Assembly: GCF_016107555.1 (NCBI RefSeq)
Contig: NZ_JABASU010000025.1
Coordinates: forward strand, 1 to 42,351
Direction of reading: 5' to 3'
Source of the DNA: Psychrobacter celer
GTDB lineage: Bacteria > Pseudomonadota > Gammaproteobacteria > Pseudomonadales > Moraxellaceae
DNA: 42,351 nucleotides
In this document: one piece after another, positions 27,382 through 36,506 of the stretch
Layout of the letters: every line of letters begins with the position of its first letter
How positions within the stretch are numbered: the first letter of the stretch is position 1
The notes under the pieces: model-generated
The model's database searches: none
What the model saw: only the letters and a program-made list of their open reading frames with translations
Told to the model about the DNA's origin: nothing
Program-made: the position numbers and the translations under genes

Positions 27382-28020
27382 ATGGCGATCGGTTTAGTCG
27401 GTAAAAAATGCGGCATGACCCGTGTCTTCACTGAAGCAGGCGCATCTATCCCTGTCACAGTGGTTGAGGTCGATGCAAACCGCATTACTCAAGTAAAAAA
27501 TACTGATGTAGATGGTTATCAAGCCATCCAAATCACCACAGGTACCCGTCGTGACAGCCGCGTAACGGCCGCACAAAAAGGTCACTTCGCGAAAGCTGGC
27601 GTTAAAGCTGGCCGTGGTATTTGGGAATTTCGTGTCAATGATAGCGAACTTGAAGGTCGTGAGATTGGCGGTGAGATCCTAGCTGACTTGTTCGAGCAAG
27701 GTCAGATGGTTGATGTCACAGGACAAAGTAAAGGTAAAGGCTTTCAAGGCGGCGTAAAGCGTCACAACTTTAGCATGCAAGATGCGACTCACGGTAACTC
27801 AGTATCTCACCGTGCCCTTGGTTCAACTGGTCAGAACCAGTCACCAGGTAAAGTCTTCAAAGGCAAAAAGATGCCAGGTCAAATGGGTAACAAGCGCGTT
27901 ACTGTTCAGGGCCTAGAAGTGATATCAGTGGATGCCGAAAAAGGGTTACTTGTCATCAAGGGTGCTATCCCAGGTGCCACCGGTGGCGATGTCATCGTAC
28001 GTCCGTCAGTCAAAGCCTAA
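27382..28020 (+). CDS. rplC: 50S ribosomal protein L3
   Basis: L3 is an early assembly protein that reaches the peptidyl transferase centre. It is 212 residues. The central loop [20 protein letters not shown] is conserved and includes the Gln that PrmB methylates in E. coli (GQNQ). AAAGAGGTC supplies the ribosome binding site, and the gene follows rpsJ after 47 bp. Confidence 0.98.
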   Translation: MAIGLVGKKCGMTRVFTEAGASIPVTVVEVDANRITQVKNTDVDGYQAIQITTGTRRDSRVTAAQKGHFAKAGVKAGRGIWEFRVNDSELEGREIGGEILADLFEQGQMVDVTGQSKGKGFQGGVKRHNFSMQDATHGNSVSHRALGSTGQNQSPGKVFKGKKMPGQMGNKRVTVQGLEVISVDAEKGLLVIKGAIPGATGGDVIVRPSVKA

Positions 28021-28034
28021 GCAAGGGGATTAAC

Positions 28035-28637
28035 GTGGATTTAAAAACAGTTACAGGTGCGGCGGTTGAGCTTTCTGATACGGCTTTTGGTCGTGAATTC
28101 AACGAAGCATTAGTGCATCAGGTCGTCACCGCATATCTTGCAGGTAGCCGTCAAGGTACACGTGCGCAAAAAACCCGTGCCGAAGTTTCTGGCGGTGGCA
28201 TCAAGCCATGGCGCCAAAAAGGTACTGGTCGCGCTCGTGCAGGCTCTATTCGTAGCCCAATCTGGCGTTCAGGTGGTCGTGCATTTGCTGCAAAACCACA
28301 AGATTGGTCACAGAAAGTAAACCGTAAAATGTATCGCGGTGCGATGCAGTGTATCCTAGCCGAATTGATTCGCCAAGAGCGTTTGATTTTGGTAGAAGAG
28401 CTAAGCGTTTCTGAGCCAAAGACCAAAGAGCTGATTGCAAAGTTAAATGAGCTTAATGCACCTCGTGCACTCATCGTCACCAAAGAAGTTGACGAAAATT
28501 TATACTTAGCCGCTCGCAACATTCCACACGTCAATGTACTTGGTACAAACGAAGTGGATCCAGTGAGTTTGATCGCATTTGATAAAGTGATCATGTCAGT
28601 TGAAGCTGCGAAACAATTTGAGGAAGCACTAGCATGA
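28035..28637 (+). CDS. rplD: 50S ribosomal protein L4
   Basis: L4 lines the polypeptide exit tunnel and in E. coli represses the S10 operon. It is 200 residues and uses a GTG start, with AAGGGGA 6 nt upstream. The tunnel loop [33 protein letters not shown] (in two conserved blocks) is complete. It overlaps rplW by 4 bp (ATGA). Its presence together with a long structured rpsJ leader is consistent with autoregulation, which is not proven here. Confidence 0.98.
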   Translation: MDLKTVTGAAVELSDTAFGREFNEALVHQVVTAYLAGSRQGTRAQKTRAEVSGGGIKPWRQKGTGRARAGSIRSPIWRSGGRAFAAKPQDWSQKVNRKMYRGAMQCILAELIRQERLILVEELSVSEPKTKELIAKLNELNAPRALIVTKEVDENLYLAARNIPHVNVLGTNEVDPVSLIAFDKVIMSVEAAKQFEEALA

Positions 28638-28984
28638 ATAACGCAAGACTTTATCAGGTCTTAAGAGGGCCTGTATTCTCAGAAAAATCTCAAATGCTTG
28701 GCGACTCACTTGGTGTGCAGGTATTTAAAGTTGACTCTAACGCTACTAAGCTAGAAGTCAAAAAAGCAGTTGAGATGATGTTCGAAGGTGTTGAAGTTAC
28801 TAAAGTGAACACTTTGAATGTTAAAGGTAAGACAAAGCGTTTTGGTAAGAGTATCGGCCGTCGTAACGACTATAAAAAAGCCTATGTTACCTTAAAAGCT
28901 GGTCAAGATGTACAAATGGCTGATGCTGGTGAAGAAGTTGCAAACGCGACTGATTCTACTGGTGAAACAGCGAACAACGAATAA
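28634..28984 (+). CDS. rplW: 50S ribosomal protein L23
   Basis: L23 sits at the tunnel exit and docks trigger factor and SRP. The core is typical ([11 protein letters not shown], then [28 protein letters not shown]). At 116 residues it is longer than the E. coli protein of about 100, because of an acidic C-terminal tail of about 20 residues ([20 protein letters not shown]). The tail would lie at the ribosome surface near the exit port. It overlaps the end of rplD by 4 bp. Confidence 0.97.
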   Translation: MNNARLYQVLRGPVFSEKSQMLGDSLGVQVFKVDSNATKLEVKKAVEMMFEGVEVTKVNTLNVKGKTKRFGKSIGRRNDYKKAYVTLKAGQDVQMADAGEEVANATDSTGETANNE

Positions 28985-28995
28985 GGATTACACTC

Positions 28996-29826
28996 ATGCC
29001 TATCGTAAAAGCAAAGCCAACATCACCAGGCCGTCGTTTTGTTGAAAAAGTGGTGCATCCACACCTTTACAAAGGTCGTCCTTATGCAGCGCTTGTCGAA
29101 TCAAAAAGTAAGTCAGGTGGTCGTAACAATAACGGTCGTATAACCACTCGTCACGTTGGTGGTGGTCATAAGCATCATTATCGTGTTATCGATTTCAAAC
29201 GTACTAAAGACAATATCCCAGCGACGGTAGAGCGTATCGAATACGATCCTAACCGTACTGCTCATATTGCACTACTTAAGTACGCTGATGGCGAACGTCG
29301 TTATATTATTGCACCAAAGAAACTAGCTGCTGGCGATACTGTACAGTCAGGCGAAACTTCTCCAATCCGCCCAGGTAACTGCTTACCGCTAAAAAACATC
29401 CCATTGGGTACTGTGATTCACAATATCGAGCTTAAAATCGGTAAAGGTGCACAGATTGCTCGCTCTGCGGGTGCTAGCGTTCAGCTACTAGGCCGTGATG
29501 GTATCTACGCAATTCTACGTCTACGTTCAGGCGAGACTCGCCGTGTACACGTGAACTGCCGTGCGGTTATCGGTGAAGTATCTAATACTGAAAATAACTT
29601 GAAATCACTTGGTAAAGCCGGTGCTTCACGTTGGCGCGGTGTTCGTCCTTCAGTTCGTGGTGTTGCTATGAACCCGGTTGATCACCCACATGGTGGTGGT
29701 GAAGGTCGTAACAAAGGTCGCCATCCTACTAGCCCTTGGGGTCAGAAGTCTAAAGGACTTAAAACGCGTCACAATAAGCGTACTGACAGTATGATCATCC
29801 GTCGCCGTCGCGCCAAGAAGAAATAA
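28996..29826 (+). CDS. rplB: 50S ribosomal protein L2
   Basis: L2 is needed for subunit joining and peptidyl transferase activity. It is 276 residues. The C-terminal motif [17 protein letters not shown], with the functionally important His, is conserved, and [18 protein letters not shown] is intact near the N-terminus. The spacing to rplW is 11 bp. Confidence 0.98.
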   Translation: MPIVKAKPTSPGRRFVEKVVHPHLYKGRPYAALVESKSKSGGRNNNGRITTRHVGGGHKHHYRVIDFKRTKDNIPATVERIEYDPNRTAHIALLKYADGERRYIIAPKKLAAGDTVQSGETSPIRPGNCLPLKNIPLGTVIHNIELKIGKGAQIARSAGASVQLLGRDGIYAILRLRSGETRRVHVNCRAVIGEVSNTENNLKSLGKAGASRWRGVRPSVRGVAMNPVDHPHGGGEGRNKGRHPTSPWGQKSKGLKTRHNKRTDSMIIRRRRAKKK

Positions 29827-29838
29827 AGGAAGAATTTC

Positions 29839-30114
29839 ATGCCTCGTTCATTGAAAAAAGGTCCATTCATAGACGCGCATTTGTTTGCCAAAGTTGAGAA
29901 TGCTATTGACACCAACTCTCGCAAGCCAATTAAGACTTGGTCGCGCCGCTCGATGATTCTGCCACAAATGGTTGGCCTAACTTTATCTGTTCACAACGGC
30001 CGTACTCACGTACCGGTTATCGTAAGCGAGCAGATGGTTGGTCATAAACTAGGTGAATTTGCCCCGACTCGTACATATCGTGGTCATGGCATTGACAAAA
30101 AAGCTAAGAGATAA
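29839..30114 (+). CDS. rpsS: 30S ribosomal protein S19
   Basis: S19 pairs with S13 in the head of the 30S subunit. It is 91 residues, full length, with [15 protein letters not shown] at the start, then [15 protein letters not shown] and [27 protein letters not shown] provides a strong ribosome binding site. Confidence 0.98.
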   Translation: MPRSLKKGPFIDAHLFAKVENAIDTNSRKPIKTWSRRSMILPQMVGLTLSVHNGRTHVPVIVSEQMVGHKLGEFAPTRTYRGHGIDKKAKR

Positions 30115-30124
30115 GGTGCTTACC

Positions 30125-30454
30125 ATGGAAGTAACTGCAAAATTACGCGGTGCCGCCATATCGGCACAAAAAGTTAGACTCGTTGCTGATGAAGTTCGTG
30201 GCAAATCGATTGAGCGTGCTTTGGATATCCTAACGTATAGCAACAAAAAAGGCGCTGTGTTTGTTAAGAAATGCCTTAACTCAGCCATCGCCAATGCCGA
30301 ACACAACAACGGCTTAGATATCGATACTTTAAAAGTATCAACCATCTACGTTGATGAAGGCATCACGCTAAAACGTATCCTACCACGTGCTAAAGGTCGC
30401 GCTGATCGTATCAGTAAGCGTACTTGTCACATCACTATAAAGGTAGGAGAATAA
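30125..30454 (+). CDS. rplV: 50S ribosomal protein L22
   Basis: L22 lines the exit tunnel and is a site of macrolide resistance changes. The protein proper starts at the ATG at 30125 ([26 protein letters not shown]), giving 109 residues, with AAGG in the 10-bp gap after rpsS. The frame is open further upstream inside rpsS, but that extension is an overlap artefact. The tunnel hairpin region [20 protein letters not shown] is intact. Confidence 0.97.
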   Translation: MEVTAKLRGAAISAQKVRLVADEVRGKSIERALDILTYSNKKGAVFVKKCLNSAIANAEHNNGLDIDTLKVSTIYVDEGITLKRILPRAKGRADRISKRTCHITIKVGE

Positions 30455-30457
30455 GTT

Positions 30458-31180
30458 ATGGGTCAAAAAGTACATCCAATCGGAATTCGTCTTGGTGTTG
30501 TAAAAAAGCATAATGCAAACTGGTATGCTAACCCTAAACAATACTCAGAATACCTCATCAACGATATTCAAGTTCGTGAGTATCTGCGCAAGAAGCTAGA
30601 CAACGCGATGATCAGCAACATCATGATCGAGCGTCCTACTGGCGCAGCTAAAATCACCATCGCTACTGCGCGTCCTGGTATCGTGATCGGTAAAAAAGGC
30701 GAAGATATCGAAAGACTTCAAAAAGAATTGACCAAAATCATGGGCGTACCTGCTCAGGTCAACATTGAAGAAATCACATCGCCTGATCTAGATGCACGTT
30801 TGGTAGCAGACGGTATCGGTAGCCAGCTTGAGCGCCGTGTTATGTTCCGTCGTGCCATGAAGCGCGCCGTACAAAACAGCATGCGCTCTGGTGCTAAAGG
30901 TATTAAAGTTGAGCTGTCTGGCCGTCTTGGCGGTGCTGAGATTGCTCGTACTGAATGGTACCGTGAAGGTCGTGTGCCATTGCATACACTCCGTGCTGAT
31001 ATTGACTATGCGTCAATTCGCGCCGAGACAACTTACGGCACCATCGGTGTTAAAGTTTGGATTTTCCGCGGAGAGATCCTTGACGGTATGAACAGTGTTT
31101 ACAATCCCGTCAACGAAGAGAAGCCTCGTGCGCCAAAACGCCGTGGTCGTGGAAACCGTCGAAACTCAGACAGAGGTTAA
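30458..31180 (+). CDS. rpsC: 30S ribosomal protein S3
   Basis: S3 forms part of the mRNA entry channel with helicase activity. It is 240 residues. The N-terminal [13 protein letters not shown], the KH-domain loop [15 protein letters not shown] and the C-terminal [12 protein letters not shown] are conserved. A basic tail ([16 protein letters not shown]) ends the protein. It follows rplV after 3 bp. Confidence 0.98.
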   Translation: MGQKVHPIGIRLGVVKKHNANWYANPKQYSEYLINDIQVREYLRKKLDNAMISNIMIERPTGAAKITIATARPGIVIGKKGEDIERLQKELTKIMGVPAQVNIEEITSPDLDARLVADGIGSQLERRVMFRRAMKRAVQNSMRSGAKGIKVELSGRLGGAEIARTEWYREGRVPLHTLRADIDYASIRAETTYGTIGVKVWIFRGEILDGMNSVYNPVNEEKPRAPKRRGRGNRRNSDRG

Positions 31181-31183
31181 ACT

Positions 31184-31597
31184 ATGTTACAGCCAAAACG
31201 TACCAAGTTTCGTAAAATGCACAAAGGTCGTAACACAGGTCTTGCTCATCGTGGAAGCACCGTTGCATTCGGACAAATTGGTCTAAAATCATTGACGCGT
31301 GGTCGTATGACAGCTCGTCAAATTGAAGCAGCACGTCGTACCATCACTCGTAAAATCAAGCGTGGCGGTAAAATTTGGATTCGTGTATTCCCAGACAAAC
31401 CAATCACCAACAAGCCTCTAGAAGTACGTATGGGTAAAGGTAAAGGTCCTGTCGAGTATTGGGTATGCGAAATCAAACCTGGTAAAGTGCTATATGAAAT
31501 CGAAGGGGTCTCAGAAGAGCTTGCTCGCGATGCATTAACGCTTGCTGCGGCAAAACTGCCCTTTAAAACTACCATTGTTAAGCGGACGATAATGTAA
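31184..31597 (+). CDS. rplP: 50S ribosomal protein L16
   Basis: L16 organises the A-site region of the large subunit. It is 137 residues with [17 protein letters not shown] at the start, the central [15 protein letters not shown], and [12 protein letters not shown]. It follows rpsC after 3 bp and its stop overlaps the rpmC start by one base (TAATG). Confidence 0.98.
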   Translation: MLQPKRTKFRKMHKGRNTGLAHRGSTVAFGQIGLKSLTRGRMTARQIEAARRTITRKIKRGGKIWIRVFPDKPITNKPLEVRMGKGKGPVEYWVCEIKPGKVLYEIEGVSEELARDALTLAAAKLPFKTTIVKRTIM

Positions 31598-31794
31598 TGA
31601 AGATCAGTGAATTACGTGATAAATCATTAGAAGAACTGACCCAGTTACTTGATGAAAAGCAACTTGATGCTTTCCGTATTCGTATGGCTAAAGCAACTGG
31701 TCAGTTGGGTAATACCCATGAAGTACGTGCCAATCGTCGTACGATTGCTCAGCTTCAGACTTTGATTAACGAGAAACAACGAGGCGACTCATGA
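31597..31794 (+). CDS. rpmC: 50S ribosomal protein L29
   Basis: L29 is a small two-helix protein near the tunnel exit. It is 65 residues and full length, with [33 protein letters not shown] and [14 protein letters not shown] covering both helices. It overlaps rplP by 1 bp and rpsQ by 4 bp, so the three genes are translationally coupled. Confidence 0.97.
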   Translation: MKISELRDKSLEELTQLLDEKQLDAFRIRMAKATGQLGNTHEVRANRRTIAQLQTLINEKQRGDS

Positions 31795-32066
31795 GCGATA
31801 ACAATCAAACAGCTACCAATGCTAGCGTATTGACAGGACGAGTTGTCAGCGACAAGATGGACAAATCCATCACAGTTTTGATTGAGCGTCTGGTTCGTCA
31901 TCCTTTGTATGGCAAACAGCTTCGTCGTTCTACAAAAATCAAAGCTCATGATGAGAATAACGTTTGCCAACAAGGCGACCTTGTCCGCATCAAAGAAACG
32001 CGTCCAATCTCAAAAACTAAGTCTTGGACTTTAGTTGATGTGGTTGAAAAAGTAGAAAAAATCTAA
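31791..32066 (+). CDS. rpsQ: 30S ribosomal protein S17
   Basis: S17 is a primary 16S rRNA binder with an OB fold. It is 91 residues: [31 protein letters not shown], split over residues 15-45, then KAHDENN and [18 protein letters not shown]. It is the last gene of the S10 operon as in E. coli; a 181-bp gap with a promoter follows. Confidence 0.98.
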   Translation: MSDNNQTATNASVLTGRVVSDKMDKSITVLIERLVRHPLYGKQLRRSTKIKAHDENNVCQQGDLVRIKETRPISKTKSWTLVDVVEKVEKI

Positions 32067-32071
32067 GTAAA

Positions 32072-32100
32072 TTGCATTAAAAGCCAGAAGCTGTTAAAAT
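32072..32100 (+). promoter_or_regulatory. spc operon promoter with extended -10
   Basis: TTGCAT at 32072-32077 and TAAAAT at 32095-32100 are separated by 17 bp, and TG at 32092-32093 gives an extended -10. The site sits between rpsQ and rplN, where the E. coli spc promoter also lies. Confidence 0.7.
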
Positions 32101-32247
32101 AGCCGCCTTTTTAAGGATGCTGATTGCGCCCGTCGCATATCACTCACATTAAGAGTAAGTCGCGGTCATTTATAAAAAATGCCGTCTACTCATACTGTGC
32201 TAGCGGCAGCAACTGGTTTTTATTGCTCATACGTGTGGAGTAACGCT

Positions 32248-32616
32248 ATGATTCAGGTTGAGTCAATGCTGGAAGTTGCAGACAATAGCGGTGCAAGGCG
32301 AGTTCAGTGCATTAAAGTACTGGGTGGTTCTCATCGTCGTTATGCATCAGTTGGCGACATTATTAAAGTAACGGTTAAAGAAGCCATTCCACGTGGTCGT
32401 GTCAAAAAAGGCGACGTGATGAATGCAGTAGTTGTACGTACCAAAAAAGGCGTTCGTCGTCCTGATGGTTCTGTCCTGCGTTTTGATGACAATGCTGCGG
32501 TATTGTTGAACCAAAATAAAGCACCGATTGCAACTCGTATTTTTGGACCGGTAACTCGTGAACTACGTGGTGATCAGTTTATGAAAATTGTATCACTAGC
32601 ACCAGAAGTATTGTGA
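32248..32616 (+). CDS. rplN: 50S ribosomal protein L14
   Basis: L14 forms inter-subunit bridges and is the docking site of silencing factor RsfS. It is 122 residues from the ATG at 32248 ([22 protein letters not shown]), with GGAG 7 nt upstream. The frame is open 69 bp further upstream, but that part lies in the promoter leader and is not conserved. [21 protein letters not shown] and [11 protein letters not shown] are present. It is the first gene of the spc operon. Confidence 0.97.
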   Translation: MIQVESMLEVADNSGARRVQCIKVLGGSHRRYASVGDIIKVTVKEAIPRGRVKKGDVMNAVVVRTKKGVRRPDGSVLRFDDNAAVLLNQNKAPIATRIFGPVTRELRGDQFMKIVSLAPEVL

Positions 32617-32624
32617 GGTAATCC

Positions 32625-32942
32625 ATGTCAAAATTACGTAAAGGCGATACAGTTATCGTGATTGCTGGGAAAGACAAAGGCAAGCAAGGTACTGTACAAG
32701 CTGTAAAAAATGATCGTATTAAAGTTGAAGGCATTAACATCGTCACCAAACACCAAAAGCCAAATCAGGCGACTGGTACTGAAGGTGGTATCGTTAAGCA
32801 AGAAGCTTTTTTGCATATTTCAAATGTCGCAATCTTAAATGCGCAAACCCAAAAAGCAGATCGTATTACTTATCAGTTTGACGAAGACGGCAACAAACAA
32901 CGCGTCTATCGTTCAAACGGTGAAGTAGTGGCGACTGCGTAA
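32625..32942 (+). CDS. rplX: 50S ribosomal protein L24
   Basis: L24 is an assembly initiator of the large subunit near the tunnel exit. It is 105 residues with the KOW motif RKGDTVIVIAGKDKGKQGTV and the following EGINIVTKHQKP. The spacing to rplN is 8 bp, and GAGG lies before the ATG. Confidence 0.97.
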   Translation: MSKLRKGDTVIVIAGKDKGKQGTVQAVKNDRIKVEGINIVTKHQKPNQATGTEGGIVKQEAFLHISNVAILNAQTQKADRITYQFDEDGNKQRVYRSNGEVVATA

Positions 32943-32963
32943 GACACTAAGGGTGTAATGGTA

Positions 32964-33500
32964 ATGGCAAGATTAAAATCTTTATATAACGATAAATTAA
33001 AACAGCAAATCAAAGAAGAGCTTGGTTTGGCAAACGTGATGCAGGTGCCTAAAATCACCAAGATCACACTAAATATGGGTGTAGGCGGCGCGTCTCAAGA
33101 CAAAAAATTGCTTGAAGGTGCTGTGTCTGACATGACCGCAATCGCTGGTCAAAAACCTGTTATCACCAAAGCGCGCAAATCAGTTGCTGGTTTTAAGATT
33201 CGTGAAGAATGGCCAATTGGCTGTAAAGTAACGCTACGCGGTGAGCAAATGTACGAATTTTTAGATCGTCTCATTGCCATTGCAATTCCTCGTATTCGTG
33301 ATTTCCGCGGTTTTTCGCCTAAAGCCTTTGACGGACGTGGCAACTACTCATTGGGTATCAAAGAACAAATCGTATTCCCAGAAGTAGATTTTGACAAGAT
33401 CGATCGCATCCGCGGTATGGATGTGACCATCACCACGTCAGCAGGTACTGATGAAGAAGGTCGTGCGTTGCTTAAAGCATTCGGCTTCCCATTTAAATAA
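32964..33500 (+). CDS. rplE: 50S ribosomal protein L5
   Basis: L5 binds 5S rRNA in the central protuberance and contacts P-site tRNA. It is 178 residues from the ATG at 32964 ([12 protein letters not shown]); an in-frame ATG at 32958 would add two residues and has AAGGG closer by. [12 protein letters not shown], the [12 protein letters not shown] segment and [19 protein letters not shown] are conserved. Confidence 0.97.
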   Translation: MARLKSLYNDKLKQQIKEELGLANVMQVPKITKITLNMGVGGASQDKKLLEGAVSDMTAIAGQKPVITKARKSVAGFKIREEWPIGCKVTLRGEQMYEFLDRLIAIAIPRIRDFRGFSPKAFDGRGNYSLGIKEQIVFPEVDFDKIDRIRGMDVTITTSAGTDEEGRALLKAFGFPFK

Positions 33501-33512
33501 GGTAAAGACGTT

Positions 33513-33818
33513 ATGGCAAAGAAGAGCATGATTAACCGCGAATTAAAACGCGAAAAAATGGTTGCTAAGTATGCTGAAAAGCGTATCAAGCTAAAACAAA
33601 CTATCAGTGATATCAACGCATCAGACGAAGAGCGTATGGACGCGATGTTAGAGCTACAAGCACTACCACGCAACGCCTCACCAGTACGTCTACGCAATCG
33701 TTGTGCTATCACCGGTCGTCCTCACGGTTACTTCCGCAAGTTTGGCTTATCACGCAATATGCTGCGTGAACGTGTCATGCAAGGCGATGTGCCTGGTGTT
33801 CGTAAAGCAAGCTGGTAA
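33513..33818 (+). CDS. rpsN: 30S ribosomal protein S14 (zinc-free type)
   Basis: S14 belongs to the head of the 30S subunit. It is 101 residues, the long type without the CxxC pairs that bind zinc. Only one Cys is seen, in [15 protein letters not shown]. The C-terminal [13 protein letters not shown] and PGVRKASW are typical. The spacing to rplE is 12 bp. Confidence 0.97.
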   Translation: MAKKSMINRELKREKMVAKYAEKRIKLKQTISDINASDEERMDAMLELQALPRNASPVRLRNRCAITGRPHGYFRKFGLSRNMLRERVMQGDVPGVRKASW

Positions 33819-33829
33819 GGAGTAACTAC

Positions 33830-34228
33830 ATGAGTATGCAAGATACCGTTGGGGATATGCTAACCCGTATTCGTAACGCACAAATGGCCAATAAAGTGTC
33901 GGTAGCAATGCCGAGTTCTAAACTACGTAAATCAATCGCTGATTTATTGGTTGCTGAAGGTTATGTGGCGAGCGCAGTTGTGACAGAAGAAGAAAACAAC
34001 AAAGCGACACTAACTATTGAGTTAAAATATTTCGAAGGCCGCCCTGTCATCGAAACGATCCAACGTTATAGCCGTCCTGGTCTTCGCCAGTTCCGCGGCA
34101 AAGACGCTATCCCTACTGTTAAGCAAGGTATGGGTGTTGCTATCGTATCAACCAGTCAAGGCATCATGAGCGATCGTGCTGCACGCGCTGCTGGTATCGG
34201 TGGTGAAATCGTCGCATTCGTTGCCTAA
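33830..34228 (+). CDS. rpsH: 30S ribosomal protein S8
   Basis: S8 binds the central domain of 16S rRNA and in E. coli represses the spc operon. It is 132 residues from the ATG at 33830 (AAGGAG 7 nt upstream); a second ATG at 33836 would give 130. [18 protein letters not shown] and the C-terminal [18 protein letters not shown] with GGEIVAFVA are conserved. A structured 220-bp gap with a terminator-like hairpin follows, which is unusual for this operon. Confidence 0.97.
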   Translation: MSMQDTVGDMLTRIRNAQMANKVSVAMPSSKLRKSIADLLVAEGYVASAVVTEEENNKATLTIELKYFEGRPVIETIQRYSRPGLRQFRGKDAIPTVKQGMGVAIVSTSQGIMSDRAARAAGIGGEIVAFVA

Positions 34229-34278
34229 TTAGCATTTGTTGCTTAGGTAATCGGACGATAAAGTCTACTTGAACCCAT

Positions 34279-34317
34279 TAAGCTTGTCGTGATTTATAGT
34301 GGTACATGACAAGCTTA
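34279..34317 (+). promoter_or_regulatory. Hairpin in the rpsH-rplF gap
   Basis: TAAGCTTGTC and GACAAGCTTA form a perfect 10-bp stem that extends to 13 bp with one G-T wobble, around a 13-nt loop. No T-run follows, so it is more likely an RNA processing or protein-binding structure than a terminator. Confidence 0.55.
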
Positions 34318-34376
34318 GAAAGCTAAACATCAGATTTTAATAAAATTGTATGGTGTTTAACGGGGACAATTATGCT

Positions 34377-34409
34377 AAACTAGCAGGCTTTTTAGCCTGT
34401 TAGTTTTTT
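34377..34409 (+). terminator. Terminator-like hairpin inside the spc operon
   Basis: AAACTAGCAGGCT pairs with AGCCTGTTAGTTT (13 bp with one G-T wobble) around a TTTT loop and continues into a run of T. By structure it is a strong intrinsic terminator, placed 40 bp before the rplF ATG. Transcription of rplF to rpmJ then needs readthrough, antitermination or a local promoter. Confidence 0.75.
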
Positions 34410-34448
34410 CGCTAATAAAAGCAAGTTAATTTTTTAAGGAATATTCCT

Positions 34449-34982
34449 ATGTCTCGTGTGGCTAAAGCCCCAGTGACGCTGCCAAACGGCGTAAGCGTTA
34501 CTTTGAACGATCGGCAGGTCGAAGTTAAAGGCAAGAACGGCACTATGTCTTTACGCCTGCATGAATTGGTCGAGCTGAAACAGGAAGATGATGCTATCAT
34601 TTTCTCACCTGCAGTCGATTCAAAAGAAGCTATGATGCACACAGGCACCATGCGCGCACTGTTAAACAACTATGTGACAGGCGTGAGCGAAGGCTTTGAA
34701 AAACGTCTTCAGCTAATTGGTGTTGGTTATCGCGCACAAGTTACTGGCAACAAAATAACCCTAAACGTTGGTTACTCACATCCAGTAGAGTATACGCTAC
34801 CTGAAGGTGTGTCAGCTGAAACCCCAACGCAAACTGAAATCGTTTTAAAGTCAAACGATAAGCAGCAGCTTGGTCAAGCAGCGGCTAATATCCGTGGTTT
34901 CCGCCCACCTGAGCCTTATAAAGGTAAAGGTATTCGTTATAGTGACGAGCATGTGATTCGCAAAGAAGCTAAGAAAAAATAA
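34449..34982 (+). CDS. rplF: 50S ribosomal protein L6
   Basis: L6 lies near the GTPase centre of the large subunit. It is 177 residues: [19 protein letters not shown], the [15 protein letters not shown] block and the C-terminal [24 protein letters not shown], split at the conserved KGKGI. TAAGGAATATTCCT before the ATG includes a good ribosome binding site. It is separated from rpsH by the structured 220-bp gap. Confidence 0.97.
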   Translation: MSRVAKAPVTLPNGVSVTLNDRQVEVKGKNGTMSLRLHELVELKQEDDAIIFSPAVDSKEAMMHTGTMRALLNNYVTGVSEGFEKRLQLIGVGYRAQVTGNKITLNVGYSHPVEYTLPEGVSAETPTQTEIVLKSNDKQQLGQAAANIRGFRPPEPYKGKGIRYSDEHVIRKEAKKK

Positions 34983-34993
34983 GGTGAGTTGAA

Positions 34994-35344
34994 ATGTTTG
35001 ATAAAAAAGCAGCTCGTCTACGTCGAGCAAAGAAAACCCGTGCGCATATCCGTCATCTAGGCGTTCATCGCTTAACGGTTAACCGTACACCAAGACATAT
35101 TTATGCCCAGATTATCTCTCCAAACGGTGGTGAAGTGATTGCTCAGGCATCTACCTTAGACAGCAGCTTACGCTCTGGCTCAACTGGTAATGTTGATGCA
35201 GCAACGTCTGTAGGCCAAATGATCGCAGAACGCGCAAAAGCAGCTGGCATTACGAAAGTTGCCTTTGACCGTAGTGGTTTTAAATATCATGGTCGAGTAA
35301 AAGCTTTGGCTGAAGCTGCTCGCGAAAACGGATTGGAGTTTTAA
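34994..35344 (+). CDS. rplR: 50S ribosomal protein L18
   Basis: L18 binds 5S rRNA. It is 116 residues with the basic N-terminus [14 protein letters not shown], then [15 protein letters not shown] and the end [25 protein letters not shown] in conserved blocks. It follows rplF after 11 bp and precedes rpsE by 2 bp. Confidence 0.97.
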   Translation: MFDKKAARLRRAKKTRAHIRHLGVHRLTVNRTPRHIYAQIISPNGGEVIAQASTLDSSLRSGSTGNVDAATSVGQMIAERAKAAGITKVAFDRSGFKYHGRVKALAEAARENGLEF

Positions 35345-35346
35345 TC

Positions 35347-35862
35347 ATGGCTAGAAATGATAAAAATGATAAAAATGAACAGACTGACGGTCTAGTAGAA
35401 CGCTTAGTTACCGTTGATCGTGTTGCAAAAGTAGTTAAAGGTGGTCGTATTTTCTCATTCACTGCCTTGACGGTAGTGGGTGATGGTAATGGCCGTGTTG
35501 GTTTTGGCCGTGGTAAAGCACGTGAAGTGCCAGCTGCTATCCAAAAAGCACTAGAAGCTGCTAAGCGCAACATGATTACTGTTGAGCTCAATGATGCAAC
35601 TTTGTATCATCCGATCAAAGCACGTCATGGTGCTAGTAAAGTCTTTATGCAGCCTGCATCTGAAGGTACTGGCGTAATCGCCGGTGGCGCAATGCGTGCG
35701 GTATTAGAAGTTGCTGGTGTCAAAGATGTTTTGACTAAATGTTATGGTTCTACCAACACTGCTAACGTTGTTCGTGCAACGTTTAACGGTTTACGTGATA
35801 TGTCAACTCCAGAAAAGATGGCAGCAAAGCGTGGTAAATCTGTAGACGAAATCTTGGGTTAA
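35347..35862 (+). CDS. rpsE: 30S ribosomal protein S5
   Basis: S5 contributes to decoding fidelity and the mRNA entry channel. It is 171 residues. After a polar start ([15 protein letters not shown]) comes [19 protein letters not shown] with [20 protein letters not shown], followed by [18 protein letters not shown] within the end of rplR is its ribosome binding site. Confidence 0.97.
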   Translation: MARNDKNDKNEQTDGLVERLVTVDRVAKVVKGGRIFSFTALTVVGDGNGRVGFGRGKAREVPAAIQKALEAAKRNMITVELNDATLYHPIKARHGASKVFMQPASEGTGVIAGGAMRAVLEVAGVKDVLTKCYGSTNTANVVRATFNGLRDMSTPEKMAAKRGKSVDEILG

Positions 35863-35882
35863 CTTAGACTAGGTGAGTTACG

Positions 35883-36062
35883 ATGAAAAAAATGAAAGTC
35901 ACTCAATTTAAATCGGGTGCCCATCGCCTAAAGAGCCACAAAGCGAGCTTGAAAGGATTGGGTTTACGCCGTATTGGTCATAGTGTGGTCGTTGAAGATA
36001 CTCCTTCAACCCGTGGTATGGTTAATCGCGTCAACTACATGGTAAAAGTGGAGGAAGCGTAA
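35883..36062 (+). CDS. rpmD: 50S ribosomal protein L30
   Basis: L30 is a small large-subunit protein. Translation from the ATG at 35883 gives 59 residues: [20 protein letters not shown], then [20 protein letters not shown] and [15 protein letters not shown]. The motif LGLRRIG and the NRVNYMVKV end are diagnostic. AGGTGAG lies upstream, and the stop overlaps the rplO start by one base. Confidence 0.96.
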   Translation: MKKMKVTQFKSGAHRLKSHKASLKGLGLRRIGHSVVVEDTPSTRGMVNRVNYMVKVEEA

Positions 36063-36502
36063 TGGGTCTTAGATTAAATGAATTATCACCAGGTGTTGGC
36101 GCAAAGAAAACTGCCCAACGTCGTGGTCGTGGTATCGGTTCAGGTCTTGGTAAGACTGGTGGCCGCGGTGTAAAAGGCCAAAAGTCTCGTTCAGGTTCTA
36201 GCATTCGCTCAGGATTTGAAGGTGGTCAAATGCCTTTATATCGTCGTCTACCAAAATTCGGTTTTACCAGTAAAATGGCAATGACAACTGCAGAAGTTCG
36301 TCTGTCTGAGCTGAACAAAATTGAAGGTGATGTGGTTAGCATTGAAACGCTAAAAGCAGCCAACCTTATCCGTCACGATATGAAACGTGCTCGCGTTATG
36401 CTATCAGGCGAAGTTACTAAAGCTTATACCTTCAAAGGTATCAAAGTGACTAAAGGCGCCAAGCAAGCAATCGAAGCTGCTGGTGGTAGCATCGAGGAGT
36501 AG
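36062..36502 (+). CDS. rplO: 50S ribosomal protein L15
   Basis: L15 is a late assembly protein of the large subunit. It is 146 residues: [20 protein letters not shown], the glycine-rich [24 protein letters not shown] in pieces, and [17 protein letters not shown]. It overlaps rpmD by 1 bp and contains at its end the GAGGAG ribosome binding site of secY. Confidence 0.97.
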   Translation: MGLRLNELSPGVGAKKTAQRRGRGIGSGLGKTGGRGVKGQKSRSGSSIRSGFEGGQMPLYRRLPKFGFTSKMAMTTAEVRLSELNKIEGDVVSIETLKAANLIRHDMKRARVMLSGEVTKAYTFKGIKVTKGAKQAIEAAGGSIEE

Positions 36503-36506
36503 TAAC

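Noticed and set aside
30053..30124. N-terminal extension of L22 inside rpsS
   Set aside because: L22 starts with MEVTAKLRG at 30125, where a ribosome binding site is present.
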